A stretch of DNA of 64,000 bases from G020348385 sp964538085 (lineage in GTDB: Bacteria > Acidobacteriota > Aminicenantia > Aminicenantales > Aminicenantaceae): assembly GCA_964538085.1 (NCBI GenBank), contig CAZIDF010000013.1, forward strand, positions 1-64,000. Reading direction: 5' to 3'. The notes beneath the pieces were generated by a model. That model searched no databases. It saw only the letters and a list, made by a program, of their open reading frames with translations, and was not told the origin of the DNA. The translations under genes and the position numbers were made by a program. Shown piece after piece: positions 43,236-52,765 of this stretch (the stretch's first letter is position 1; each line of letters starts with the position of its first letter).

Positions 43236-44825
43236 TCACCCTTGATTAATCGGAAGTGTGACAGTGAAAGTCGTTCTCTTATCGACTTCACTTTCGACCT
43301 CTATGGTACCTCCATGTCTCTTTACGATTGCATAAGACACAGTCAATCCGAGTCCAGTGCCCTGAACCTTACTATCTCTGCCGACGGCTCCTTTTGTCGT
43401 AAAAAAAGGCTCAAATACCTTATCTAAATCCCTCTTTTTTATGCCTTTGCCCGAATCACTAAAGCGTATATCCACATTTTTATTATGGCGCTTTACCTCC
43501 ACTTCCAGCGTACCTCCCTTCTCAAACATAGCATCGCGAGCATTTGTGACCATATTTAGAAATACCTGCTGTATTTCTTCTTTATTCGCCTCAACTGGAG
43601 GCATCTTATGATATTTCCTCAAGACATCGATATTTCTCTTTCTCAGCTGGTTTTCAGTCAAAGAAAAAACTGATTCAAGAAGCTCAGGAATATCATGGTG
43701 TTTCACCTCAGATATGCCAGTCCTTGAAAAAGCCAGCAAGTCCTTAATAATTTTGGCGACCCGTTCAGAAGCTTTCAATATGAGATCTATTGCTTCTTCC
43801 ATATCTTCTATTCTTTTTGTCTGTTGGGAAAACTCTGCATGCCCCATCATTATCTGAAGGAGATTGTTGAATTCGTGGGCTATTCCGCTGGTCAGTGTTC
43901 CAACTCCGGCCATTTTTTCTGACTGAATAAGCTGTGCTTGAAGTCTTTGTTTTTCTTCCTCTTCCCGCTTACGCTCGGAAATGTCTCTGCCAACGACTTG
44001 AATCCCTGATATCTTGCTCTCACCCTCCAATAAACCCACGTGTATTTCGATCCAACGCAAAGTCCCATCTTTATGAACATACTGAACTTCAACGGGTTTA
44101 GGAATCTTTCGTTTTAGCAGGGAAACAAAAATCTTTAGATATCTTGGGATTTCTTTAACAATCAAAAACGGTAGCTTCGAAAAGTGATTGCCGATGATTT
44201 CATCCAGGGAATATCCTGTGATTTTTGTCATGGCATCATTACATGTCGTGATTGTCCCTTTAGGATTTAGCGACAAGATGACATCAGGCGCTGTCTGCAC
44301 AATAGTCCTGTATTGCCTTTCACTTTCTTGCAACGCCTCCTCTGCCCTTTTGCGTTCGGTTATGTCTCTATTGACCGCTTGAAATCCGATTATTTTTTTA
44401 TTCTTTTTCAAGGGACTGACATAAACCTCACCTATGTGACTATTTCCTTCCCTGTCTAGCCACCCAAACTCTAATGGTTTCGGTATCTTAGCACTCATAA
44501 GAGAATTCAGAGCTTTTACATCTTTCGGGATATCCTTAGCCCGTAATGTTGGGATTTTCGTGAAATGCCTTCCGATGAAATCCTCTCTGGAATATCCGGT
44601 TCTTTCTAAAAGAGCAGGATTGATTGATATGATCATGCCTTTTAAATCCACTGTTAGGATGCCGTCCGGAGCCGCTTCGACAATGCTTTTGAACAGCTCT
44701 TCTGATTCCTTTATTTTTTCTTCGTTCAATTTGAGCGTTTTAACAAGCTGCTCCAGCTCGATAATTCTCTGGCGTAATTTGGCTGATTCTACAACAAGCT
44801 GTTCCTTTGTTTTGCCCTTTTTCAT
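43236..44825 (-). CDS. PAS-PAS histidine kinase
   Basis: 529 aa, soluble. Coiled N-terminus, PAS at about 45-160 and 170-290 with near-identical architecture (GRHFTKIP and GNHFSKLP segments), HisKA with SGIAHEFNNLLQIMMGH and HATPase_c (NMVTNARDAM, DSGKGIKK, GTGLGLTVSYAIV). The kinase core is closely related to those at 45787 and 48842, which both carry or adjoin RSSP-like receivers with a PFKxxxVM/KxL tail. The small receivers at 44918 and 45412 immediately upstream are probable partners. Confidence 0.9.
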   Translation of the reverse strand: MKKGKTKEQLVVESAKLRQRIIELEQLVKTLKLNEEKIKESEELFKSIVEAAPDGILTVDLKGMIISINPALLERTGYSREDFIGRHFTKIPTLRAKDIPKDVKALNSLMSAKIPKPLEFGWLDREGNSHIGEVYVSPLKKNKKIIGFQAVNRDITERKRAEEALQESERQYRTIVQTAPDVILSLNPKGTITTCNDAMTKITGYSLDEIIGNHFSKLPFLIVKEIPRYLKIFVSLLKRKIPKPVEVQYVHKDGTLRWIEIHVGLLEGESKISGIQVVGRDISERKREEEEKQRLQAQLIQSEKMAGVGTLTSGIAHEFNNLLQIMMGHAEFSQQTKRIEDMEEAIDLILKASERVAKIIKDLLAFSRTGISEVKHHDIPELLESVFSLTENQLRKRNIDVLRKYHKMPPVEANKEEIQQVFLNMVTNARDAMFEKGGTLEVEVKRHNKNVDIRFSDSGKGIKKRDLDKVFEPFFTTKGAVGRDSKVQGTGLGLTVSYAIVKRHGGTIEVESEVDKRTTFTVTLPINQG

Positions 44826-44917
44826 GCTTCCTCTGAAAAAAGAAGGTTAATAGATTATTATAGACTCCAAGTTCACAATTTTTCAACAAAAATTGACAAA
44901 AATTGAGCGGATTAATC

Positions 44918-45265
44918 TTAATCGGGGAGATATTTCATTACGTTTTCTATTTTGAATGGCTTTTGGAGTATGTCCACTGCACCTCTTTTTTGAACGGATT
45001 CCCTTAAATTTCGATCGATTAATTTCCCAGTGATGGCAACTACTTTTGACTTCGGAGAAATTTTTTTAATCCTTTTGAGCACTTCAACTGCCGACACCCC
45101 CGGCATGACAATATCCAAAAACACTATGTCAAAATAAGTTTTTTCTAAAAGTCCCAGAGCCTTATATCCGGACAACACACACTCTACTGTGAATCTCTCA
45201 TGCTCAAGCCACTTCGCAAACATACTGCAAATGTCTTCCTCATCATCCACAACCAAAATATTCAT
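44918..45265 (-). CDS. Single-domain response regulator
   Basis: 115 aa receiver: NILVVDDEEDICSMF, phosphoacceptor in IVFLDIVMPGVSAVE, VVAITGK switch and ILQKPFKIENVMKYL. Close paralogue of the receiver at 45412 and of the C-terminal receiver of the hybrid kinase at 48842, indicating local duplication. Ends 92 bp before the PAS-PAS kinase gene on the same strand. Confidence 0.9.
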   Translation of the reverse strand: MNILVVDDEEDICSMFAKWLEHERFTVECVLSGYKALGLLEKTYFDIVFLDIVMPGVSAVEVLKRIKKISPKSKVVAITGKLIDRNLRESVQKRGAVDILQKPFKIENVMKYLPD

Positions 45266-45411
45266 GTGTTTAAATTAATCCACCTCAGATGAGAAATGTC
45301 CTCTCGGCAGTACCATCATCCTACTTTATAACTTACTAAAAAAAGTCTAGAAGTCAAGCAATTTTGAGAAAATGTCGCATCATGTCACATCTATCGCTTG
45401 TGTTTTGTGGG

Positions 45412-45783
45412 CTAATCTTGATCCGGAAGAAGTTTCATAACATCATCTAGCTTGAAAGGCTTTTGTAAAAAATCAGAGGCACCTTTAAGCTTCAGTTCAT
45501 TCAGCAAACCGGAATTAATCAATTTCCCGGTGATTATCACAACTTTTGTCGACGATGAAATTTCCCTGATTTCTTCCAATATTTCGTGCGTGGGAATTCC
45601 CGGCATGACAATATCCAAAAAAACAAAATCAAAAGTCTCCTGTTTTGCCAAACGAATGGCCTTTTTTCCATCCAAAGCATATTGCACTTTGTGACCCCTC
45701 AACGATAGCCATTTGACAAACATCTCACAGATCATTTCCTCATCATCGACGATGAGGATGTTCAAATCTTTGGGACTTTCCAT
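45412..45783 (-). CDS. Single-domain response regulator
   Basis: 123 aa receiver: NILIVDDEEMICEMF, FVFLDIVMPGIPTHE, VVIITGK and LQKPFKLDDVMKLL. It follows the REC-PAS kinase (45787) by 3 bp, so it is co-transcribed and probably its direct substrate. Sister of the receiver at 44918. Confidence 0.9.
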   Translation of the reverse strand: MESPKDLNILIVDDEEMICEMFVKWLSLRGHKVQYALDGKKAIRLAKQETFDFVFLDIVMPGIPTHEILEEIREISSSTKVVIITGKLINSGLLNELKLKGASDFLQKPFKLDDVMKLLPDQD

Positions 45784-45786
45784 AAT

Positions 45787-47289
45787 CTATTTCTCCACAA
45801 TTACTTTTTTTGGCTTTATCTTGGCCACAGGCATGGTGACCGTAAATGTCGTTCCTTTCCCTTCTTGGCTCTTGGCATCGATCGTTCCCCCATGTCTTTT
45901 CACGATTCCGTAGGAAACAGATAAACCTAGCCCGGTTCCAGGAATATCGCCTTTTCCTATCGCCCCTTTTGTCGTGTAAAAAGGTTCAAATATCCTGCTC
46001 AGATTTTCTTTTTTTATTCCAACTCCTGTATCTGTGAAACTAATATTGACTCTATTCCGATTCCGTTTCGTCTCGATTTTCAGCTTTCCCCCTTTTGGGA
46101 ACATCGCATCACGGGCATTCGTGATCAAATTCAAGAACATCTGCTGCATCTCCCCCTTATTCACTTCCATTTGGGGAGCCTTCTGAAACTTTCTCACAAT
46201 TTCTATATTGCGTTTCTTGAAATGCTCTTCCGTAAGCAACAGAACGGAATCTATCAACTCATCGATGTTTACACGCTTTTTTCTCGTGCTCTCATCAACA
46301 CTCGAGAATGTCAGCAAGTCCTTGATGATTTTGGCTGCTTTTTGGGCATAGGATGTCACAATGTTTAAAGCTTCGTCGATGTCTTCTTGTTTTTTTGTTC
46401 TCTGTGCGAACTCCACATGCCCCTCGATTATCTGAAGGATGTTGTTGAACTCATGGGCAATCCCTCCTGCAAGAGTTCCGATTCCAGCCATTTTTACAGA
46501 ATGAGCTAGTTGTTGATGAAGCATATCTTTTTCCTCTTCTGCCTTCTTGCGCTCGGTTATATCCCTCATGTATAAACGAGTTCCGATAACCTCGTCTCCT
46601 TTTTTATGAATAACTGCATCTAATTCTAAGTATCTTATCGAACCATCTTTCCTGATTCCTCTAAACACATATCTTGAAGAAACACTTTTCCCTTGAACGC
46701 AGTCTTTATGGAATTTTGCGACCATTTTAATATCATCAGGATGAACGAGAGACTTGATTGATTGTTTTTTGATTTCCTTGATGGAATATCCAAACAACTC
46801 TGCGGCCTTTTCATTAGAGTATAGAATTGTTCCCTCAATATCATCGATCAAGATACCAATCCTAGCTTTTTCGACTACCTCTCTATACTGCTCGCTTTCT
46901 TTTAACTCGAGCTCCAGATCGCGTCTCAAGAGCGCCATTTCGATGGTCGAGAATAGATCCTTTTCTTCAATGGGTTTGTGTATGTACCCATAGGGCGCCG
47001 TTTTTTTTGCCCGCTCCAAGGTGGCTTTATTTGTTAAAGCTGTGATATAGATGATCGGGATATCTGAAAGCGATCGAATTTGTCGAGCTGCCTCTATCCC
47101 ATCTATCTCGCCTTTTAATTTAATATCCATTAATACGAGATCGGGTTTTTCCTTCTTCGCCTCCTTAACAGCTTCTTCTCCAGAAGGAACGATGGAAGAA
47201 ACAGGATAGCCCAGAAACTCCAAAGTTGTTTGGATGGCTTCGGCCGTAATCCTCTCATCCTCAACGATTAAAATTTTTGTCTTTGTCAT
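45787..47289 (-). CDS. Receiver-PAS histidine kinase
   Basis: 500 aa from the ATG at 47289 with AGGAG 10 bases upstream; a TTG seven codons earlier lacks that support. Receiver 1-120 (LVLMDIKLKGEIDG; IHKPIEEKDL), PAS at about 135-250, HisKA with GGIAHEFNNILQIIEGH, HATPase_c (NLITNARDAM, DTGVGIKKEN, GTGLGLSVSYGIV). First gene of the run leading to 43.2 kb; an A/T-rich promoter region with TATACAT lies upstream. Confidence 0.9.
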   Translation of the reverse strand: MTKTKILIVEDERITAEAIQTTLEFLGYPVSSIVPSGEEAVKEAKKEKPDLVLMDIKLKGEIDGIEAARQIRSLSDIPIIYITALTNKATLERAKKTAPYGYIHKPIEEKDLFSTIEMALLRRDLELELKESEQYREVVEKARIGILIDDIEGTILYSNEKAAELFGYSIKEIKKQSIKSLVHPDDIKMVAKFHKDCVQGKSVSSRYVFRGIRKDGSIRYLELDAVIHKKGDEVIGTRLYMRDITERKKAEEEKDMLHQQLAHSVKMAGIGTLAGGIAHEFNNILQIIEGHVEFAQRTKKQEDIDEALNIVTSYAQKAAKIIKDLLTFSSVDESTRKKRVNIDELIDSVLLLTEEHFKKRNIEIVRKFQKAPQMEVNKGEMQQMFLNLITNARDAMFPKGGKLKIETKRNRNRVNISFTDTGVGIKKENLSRIFEPFYTTKGAIGKGDIPGTGLGLSVSYGIVKRHGGTIDAKSQEGKGTTFTVTMPVAKIKPKKVIVEK

Positions 47290-47378
47290 GAATACCCAAT
47301 CTCCTAACAATCAGCTTTCACACCATACCTACAAACTTATATGTATACTATAAACTGAATACAATCATCAATAATATA

Positions 47379-47943
47379 TTGTCGTTCTTTTGCTACAATA
47401 ATTTATCATCCCTAAAGAGGATATTGGGGGTGATTTCATTTAGATTTTCTTTCGATCAATCGATCATTAACTTTAAAAAGCTTTTCCGGGGACTGGAGGA
47501 TGTCCTTATCTTCTCGGTGGATAATCTCAAAGGCATCTCGGAGGCCATAGAGGCTGTTTTCCCTCAGGCTGAAGTCCAGAAGTGTATCATCTATCAGATC
47601 CGTAACTCCCTGCGGTATGTCTCCTGGAAGAAGAACTGGGGTGAGATTGCCACCTTTTTCAAGTATCCCCCGGAGATCCGTACGCTGATCTATACGAGAA
47701 ATCCTATTGAGAGCCTGCACCGGCAGATCAAAATTGTGGCCAAGAACAAATCAAGCTTTCCTAATGAGCAGGCTTTGACCAAACTGGTTTACCTGGCCGT
47801 GGAGGAGGCAGCAAGAAAATGGACAATGCGACATCGAGATTGGGCTATGATACACTCACAGCTGATGATCTTTTTTGAAGACCGTTTGGGAAAATATGTT
47901 TAAATGCAAAAAAGGAGTTTACGCAGAAAATCGGACACTCCCC
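47379..47943 (+). mobile_element. IS256-family insertion sequence remnant
   Basis: The frame 47379-47903 (174 codons) carries IS256/mutator-type transposase pieces: SVDNLKGISEAIEAVFPQ and VQKCIIYQIRNSLRYVSWK (around the second catalytic Asp), then after a deletion of about 35-60 residues KNWGEIATFFKYPPEIRTLIYTRNPIES. The part N-terminal to SVDNLKG is missing or unlike the family. Downstream, 47914-47943 (GGAGTTTACGC then TCGGACACTCC) matches the usual IS256-type right terminal repeat. No left repeat found. Inactive. It borders a broken receiver on the other strand. Confidence 0.75.
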
Positions 47944-48128
47944 TTTTCCGGCTCAAGAGGTTTGCTGACATAAGCATCCATGCCTGCCTCAAGACAGTGT
48001 TCCTCGTCTCCCTTCATGGCATGGGCCATCATGGCAACAATCGGGACATGCATTTTTGTCCTTTTCTCCCTTTTTCTGATTGCAGCGGTAGCTTAAAAGC
48101 CGTTCATTCTGGGCATCTCGATATCCAT
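47944..48128 (-). pseudogene. Receiver remnant of a hybrid kinase, cut by the insertion sequence
   Basis: The minus strand reads MDIEMPRMNGF, a TAA, ATAAIRKREK, VPIVAMMAHAMKGDEEHC and LEAGMDAYVSKPLEP, the second half of a hybrid-kinase receiver of the BarA/ArcB type. The stop replaces the usual Glu codon. It ends at the insertion sequence repeat, so the element probably inserted into or beside this gene. Receivers of this type are not otherwise present in the window. Confidence 0.7.
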
Positions 48129-48414
48129 TATACGCGCTTTTTTATTGCAAAAAAGATGCCATTATCAAAAATCTGAAGAAGCGCAGATCAGATTTTTTTT
48201 AATCCATTTATTTTCAATAATATAAGCAAAATCGAGGATAAAGGTAAATAACTTTGGCATCCAATATTAAGAAAATAATTCCATACTTCTAGAATTTTGA
48301 CCATAGATTAAGATTAAATAAATACTTTCTTTCCTATTCTCTTTTTCTCTTCAAATTGTTGATAATAATAAAATTAAAATTATTTTCTATATTTACTTCC
48401 TTCATTTTTAATTT

Positions 48415-48430
48415 TGGCACTTTTTTTGCT
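48415..48430 (+). promoter_or_regulatory. Sigma-54 -24/-12 promoter, consensus match
   Basis: TGGCACTTTTTTTGCT, identical in 15 of 16 bases to the promoter at 43115 and with a similar T-rich lead-in. Predicted start about 48441, reading rightward to the micro-ORFs and the small membrane protein at 48537. No TTATGG/CCATAA palindrome was found within the preceding 250 bp, although two CCATA half sites lie at about 48280-48305. Confidence 0.75.
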
Positions 48431-48502
48431 TTATAAACTGTTGGTATTGATCTATTCATTCTGAGTATTAGGAGGTGGGAAATATATCAGTCTAAAAGGC
48501 CT

Positions 48503-48537
48503 ATGAAAGACAGGAGCTAACTATGGAGAATTGCTAA
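48503..48537 (+). other. Chain of two coupled micro-ORFs in the leader
   Basis: The leader has ATG AAA GAC AGG AGC TAA at 48503 (MKDRS), whose AGGAG is placed to serve the next ATG GAG AAT TGC TAA at 48523 (MENC). That frame's GGAG serves, and its stop overlaps as TAATG, the start of the small membrane protein. An AGGAGGT near 48470 sits further upstream. The layout suggests coupled translation or a translational sensor. Confidence 0.4.
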
Positions 48538-48716
48538 TGTCAGACGCAATCACCATAATCATCGTCGTTATAGTTGTAATAGTTGTTAATAGAATAAGGC
48601 ATGATCAAAAAAAAATATGTAACTCAATGAGCAAAAACGCTCGCAGACAAAGACCTGAAATTAAAGTTATAAAAGATAAAAAAATTGAAAATAATAAATT
48701 AGAAGAACCCATATGA
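48537..48716 (+). CDS. Small single-helix membrane protein under a sigma-54 promoter
   Basis: 59 aa from ATG 48537 (GGAG 9 bases upstream). N-terminal membrane helix of Ile/Val only (about 5-18, ITIIIVVIVVIVV) and a long basic cytosolic tail (RQRPEIKVIKDKKIENNK). One of very few plus-strand genes in the first 51 kb, and directly downstream of a consensus sigma-54 promoter. No family recognised; the layout resembles small envelope-stress or regulator-binding peptides, which is only an analogy. Confidence 0.65.
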   Translation: MSDAITIIIVVIVVIVVNRIRHDQKKICNSMSKNARRQRPEIKVIKDKKIENNKLEEPI

Positions 48717-48841
48717 GACTCTAGGAAATCTGGGACTGTAACACTTACGCCTCCTCCATTTCAACAATCCCAGGATTAGCATCTTTCTAGAACTCGCGGA
48801 ATCTCTCGTAATGCTCTATGTTTCTCCTTTTCTCTAATTCA

Positions 48842-50965
48842 TTAAGACTCTAAACATTTCCTTATGTCTTCTATCTTAAAGGGTTTTTGGATAAACCCTG
48901 AGGCACCTTTCTGTTTGAGGTCGTCCCAAACATCTTCTTTCAATTGGCTGCCACTCATCATGATGACTTTTATCTTGGGTGATATTTCTCTGATTTTTTC
49001 AAGGACTTCAATGCCTGAAACTCCCGTCATGATTATATCCAAAAACACAACATCAAATAACTCCTTTTTAACCAGACTTATAGCTGTTCTTCCTGTTAAT
49101 GCAGATTTCACTTTGTGGCCCTCTACTGATAACCACTTCGTAAGCATCTTGCATATCTCTTCCTCATCATCTACTGCCAAAATCTTCACAGTTTTTGTCT
49201 TTTCTGCTTTTGTCTTTTTTTTCTCTTTAACGGTTCTCTTCTTGGCTTTCACCGCATTGACTGGTAATCTGATAGTGAAAGTCGTTCCTTTTCCTACCTC
49301 GCTCTCTACCTCAATGCTACCTCCATGTCGCTCAACAATCCCATGAGAAACAGATAATCCAAGCCCCATTCCCTGGATTCTAGTGTTACCACCCACAGCT
49401 CCCTTGGTCGTATAAAAAGGTTCAAAGATCTTGCTCAGATTCTCTTTCTTTATTCCTCTCCCTGTATCCGTAAAGCTTATCTCAACATTATCTTTAACCT
49501 TCTTAATCTCTATCTCCAGCTTCCCTCCTTCAGGAAACATCGCATCTCTGGCATTTGCAGCCATATTCAGAAACACTTGCTGTATTTCACCCTTATTGAC
49601 CTCAATTTTTAGAGCTCTTCCATATTTCCTTATTACAGAAATATTTTTCTTCTCCATCTGTTCTTCTAACATCGACAGTATGAAATCCATTAATTCAGGA
49701 ATACTACTGAGCTCCCTTTCCAGTACATCTCTGCTGGAGAAGGTAAATAAGTCTCTAATGATCTTTGAGACTCTATCAGAAGTATTGCAGACTATATCTA
49801 AAGCCTCTTCCAAATCTTCTTGTTTCTTTGTTCTCTGAGCATATTCTGTATGCCCGATCATTATCTGAAGCAGGTTGTTGAATTCGTGAGCTATGCCGCT
49901 TGTCAGGGTTCCTAATCCCGCCATCTTCTCAGAGTTTTTGAGCTTTGTCTGAAGCTTGACTTTTTCTTTCTCTACTTTTATTCTTTTGGTTATATCCCTT
50001 ATAGCAAGGATTATTTTTTTTCTTCCCTTAGAGATAAAGGCCGCTATATTGATTTCTGCAAAAAATTCAGTCCCGTTCTTCTTTTTGTGTTTGTGTGCGG
50101 GAATATCAACACTACCTGGCTCGCCATTTACAATTTTATCCACAGCGACCTTAGTTTTATCTGGTCCCCCTGATATATCAGTTAGCTGAAGCTTTAGGAA
50201 TTCATCTCTTGTGTATCCAAACAAATCTAGGGTTGCTTTATTGACATCCTCGAACCTTCTTGTCTCTCCATCGAAAATCATCAAAGCGTCTGTTTCGTTT
50301 TCAAAAAGCTGACGATATCTCTCCTTGCTCTCTTCCAATATCCTTATCATCGGGTTGGTAATCCTTAAGAAAAGCATTGCACCCAAACCAATAACTAAAA
50401 CAGCAAAACCCAAAGCTATTAGGGAAGTCCTAATGAATGGAGACCGTATCTCATCAAGGTCTATCTTTGCTACGATGCCTAAGGCGAGTTCACCTACTGG
50501 CTCATAGGCCGCCAGAACCTTCTCTCCTCTGTAGTCAAGCCCAATTATTATCCCCGACATCCCTGAAAGAGCTAGCCGCATGGGCTCAGCAAGCTCAGAT
50601 TCAATTGGAATTGGCATTGTGAATTCGAGGTCGTAGTGACGGTGGTTGAGTAAGAAAACGATTTCATCCCCCACTCGTCGAGCCAGGGTAAACTCTCCAG
50701 TTTCTCCAAATCCCTTGTAGTGTGAATGTGCATCTATGATCTGGCTCAAGGTTCTTTCCATTATGGGCCCTTCTTCCTTCTCAAGTTGTTCATCCCGTGC
50801 AATGGCTTCAATAAGACGAGCGTGGCTCTGAGCGGTTTCTGTCAATCGAACTTTTTCCTCATCTAAGGCTGTCCTGTACATCATGAAGCTCGCCATCCCA
50901 ACCACAACCAAAGAGATTATTATCATAGTAACAATCAATAAAAGGACTCTATTTAGGTCCTTCAT
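48842..50965 (-). CDS. Membrane hybrid histidine kinase (sensor-PAS-kinase-receiver)
   Basis: 707 aa. Membrane helix at about 8-30, an extracytoplasmic region of about 145 residues (GFGETGEFTLARRVGDEIVFL, a cache-like pattern), second helix at about 182-205, PAS at about 215-335, HisKA with SGIAHEFNNLLQIMIGH, HATPase_c (NMAANARDAMFPEGG, DTGRGIKKEN, GMGLGLSVSHGIV), a Lys-rich linker and a C-terminal receiver at about 590-707 (VVFLDIIMTGVSG; IQKPFKIEDI). It is the only kinase here with a sizeable periplasmic sensor, so it probably reads an external small molecule. Confidence 0.92.
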   Translation of the reverse strand: MKDLNRVLLLIVTMIIISLVVVGMASFMMYRTALDEEKVRLTETAQSHARLIEAIARDEQLEKEEGPIMERTLSQIIDAHSHYKGFGETGEFTLARRVGDEIVFLLNHRHYDLEFTMPIPIESELAEPMRLALSGMSGIIIGLDYRGEKVLAAYEPVGELALGIVAKIDLDEIRSPFIRTSLIALGFAVLVIGLGAMLFLRITNPMIRILEESKERYRQLFENETDALMIFDGETRRFEDVNKATLDLFGYTRDEFLKLQLTDISGGPDKTKVAVDKIVNGEPGSVDIPAHKHKKKNGTEFFAEINIAAFISKGRKKIILAIRDITKRIKVEKEKVKLQTKLKNSEKMAGLGTLTSGIAHEFNNLLQIMIGHTEYAQRTKKQEDLEEALDIVCNTSDRVSKIIRDLFTFSSRDVLERELSSIPELMDFILSMLEEQMEKKNISVIRKYGRALKIEVNKGEIQQVFLNMAANARDAMFPEGGKLEIEIKKVKDNVEISFTDTGRGIKKENLSKIFEPFYTTKGAVGGNTRIQGMGLGLSVSHGIVERHGGSIEVESEVGKGTTFTIRLPVNAVKAKKRTVKEKKKTKAEKTKTVKILAVDDEEEICKMLTKWLSVEGHKVKSALTGRTAISLVKKELFDVVFLDIIMTGVSGIEVLEKIREISPKIKVIMMSGSQLKEDVWDDLKQKGASGFIQKPFKIEDIRKCLES

Positions 50966-51245
50966 TGTCCACCTCCTACATTGTATAAATCTGCCAGAAA
51001 TGGTGATTTTGTTTTGACCTGGTTTTTCATTGGCATCCTTTCAAAAAAAGCAGGAATTGTCTCTAAATGGAGGAGTTTGTCTGAGAATCGGCTGGGGTAG
51101 TTAAAAGATATGAACTTACTTTGCTATATGGATTTTTACCCATCTGCTTTTGCTTTTACAATTCCCACAGAGGATTATTTCACAGAGAAAGTTTGTAGTC
51201 AATGTGGAAAGGATAGATTTCTTCAACCGGGAATAGGATACTTAA

Positions 51246-52631
51246 TTAGTATAAATTGGCTTTTTTGAGGATTTGGACGATGCCGGGCTTTTTCATCTGG
51301 ACCTCGATATCCTTTACAGTGCGAGGGATGCCGGCTGTCAGGTTCTCACAGCCATCTTCGGTGATCAAAATCGTGTCTTCCACCCGCACTCCCAGGTTTT
51401 CATCCGGAAACACGCACAAAGGCTCGTTGGCAAAAACCATTCCCGCTTTCAACACGCTCGGTCCCCCGCCAACATCGTGAACAGCCATTCCGACATAGTG
51501 GCCAAATCCTCCACTCATATGCTGGAAATAATCCTTGGTTAGGTCGAATCCCTGTTTTTCCAAAATTTCCTGCACTTCCAACCGGCATTGCTCCCGCGTC
51601 AACCCAGGCCGATAAACCTGTAAACAGGCTTCATGGACTGCATTGCACGCTTCATAGACCTCCCTTTGCCTGGGAGTGAACTTACCGTTCACAGGATAGG
51701 AAACGGTGATGTCGATGTCATAATACCCCAAATCCGGCCCGACATCGATTACCAAAAAGTCCCCGTCCTCGAGCAGCCTGTCGTGTTTGTAATAATGCAA
51801 ATACGGATGATTCTCACCAGAGCAGATGATCATGTAATAGGCCAGATCCTGGGCTCCTTCCTTTTTGACCATGTATTCATACAACGCCGCCAGTTCATAT
51901 TCATACATCCCGGGCCGCGTTGCCTTGATCATTTCATTGTGGGCTTTCACCGCGATCCGTCCCCCTTTGCGCAAAACCTCGATCTCAGCCGGGGATTTGA
52001 TCGTACGCAAGTCCCAGATCATCTGCGAACAATCATGCACATCGACCTGAGGAAAACGTTCTTTGATAAGTTTCACAAACTGCATTTCTCGAGTCAGGCG
52101 GCCGTCCCAGTCGTCAAACACCATGTTTCGTTGAAGGGTGCTGAGTTTTTCCCGGCTGCATTCCCTCAAGAGCTCTTCCGGTTTGAACGACGTGTAAAAA
52201 AGGCTGGAGCCATCAGCCAGGCGATTCAGATAGGAGGAAAATTGATCGCGGGATAAAAACCTTTCAATTCCTGTGACTTCCGTCGGGATTTGCACATAAT
52301 CCAAATCGATCCCAACATTTCTAGCCTCCCTTTCGGAAATGGTGTAGAAAAGGGTGCTCTCATTGCGAACACCGTCTATGATAAGGATGGCATCGGGAAC
52401 CTCGACTCCGGTGAAATACATGAAATCGTTGTTCTGGTAATACTCATTATAGTCCACTCGGTGCTTTGCCCCGAGAACGATCGCAATCCCATCTGGGATC
52501 TTTTCCATCATCCGTGCACGCCGGGCTGCATATTCTTCTTTGGTGAATTGGGCCGCAAAAAGGGACGACCCGACCAGCAAAATTCCGGAAATTATTATGG
52601 ATAAATATCGAAATCGCTTGATCATCTCCAC
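51246..52631 (-). CDS. Secreted Xaa-Pro aminopeptidase (M24B family)
   Basis: 461 aa with an N-terminal signal peptide (helix IIISGILLVGSSLFA, cleavage after about 27). N-terminal AMP_N domain (RRARMMEKIPDGIAIVLGAK, NDFMYFTGVE), then a pita-bread M24 fold with metal ligands in VIDVGPDLGYYDIDITVSYP, the His in GFGHYVGMAVHDVGG, and Glu residues in FANEPLCVFP and GVRVEDTILIT. It would release N-terminal residues before proline from peptides outside the cytoplasm. It marks the boundary where signalling genes give way to metabolic genes. Confidence 0.92.
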   Translation of the reverse strand: MEMIKRFRYLSIIISGILLVGSSLFAAQFTKEEYAARRARMMEKIPDGIAIVLGAKHRVDYNEYYQNNDFMYFTGVEVPDAILIIDGVRNESTLFYTISEREARNVGIDLDYVQIPTEVTGIERFLSRDQFSSYLNRLADGSSLFYTSFKPEELLRECSREKLSTLQRNMVFDDWDGRLTREMQFVKLIKERFPQVDVHDCSQMIWDLRTIKSPAEIEVLRKGGRIAVKAHNEMIKATRPGMYEYELAALYEYMVKKEGAQDLAYYMIICSGENHPYLHYYKHDRLLEDGDFLVIDVGPDLGYYDIDITVSYPVNGKFTPRQREVYEACNAVHEACLQVYRPGLTREQCRLEVQEILEKQGFDLTKDYFQHMSGGFGHYVGMAVHDVGGGPSVLKAGMVFANEPLCVFPDENLGVRVEDTILITEDGCENLTAGIPRTVKDIEVQMKKPGIVQILKKANLY

Positions 52632-52765
52632 CTCCTTCTCGATTCCTTACCATGCTCGCTCAAAGAAAGCAAGCAGAACAGAAGATTCAAAAAATGCTCT
52701 ATTTTTTTAATCCGGATTCATTTTCGACCTATTTTTTGCTAAAATCCCTAATTTAGGAGTGGAAG

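Noticed and set aside
47904..48176. Plus-strand 90-codon frame after the transposase
   Set aside because: The opposite strand encodes an obvious receiver remnant, so this is a shadow.
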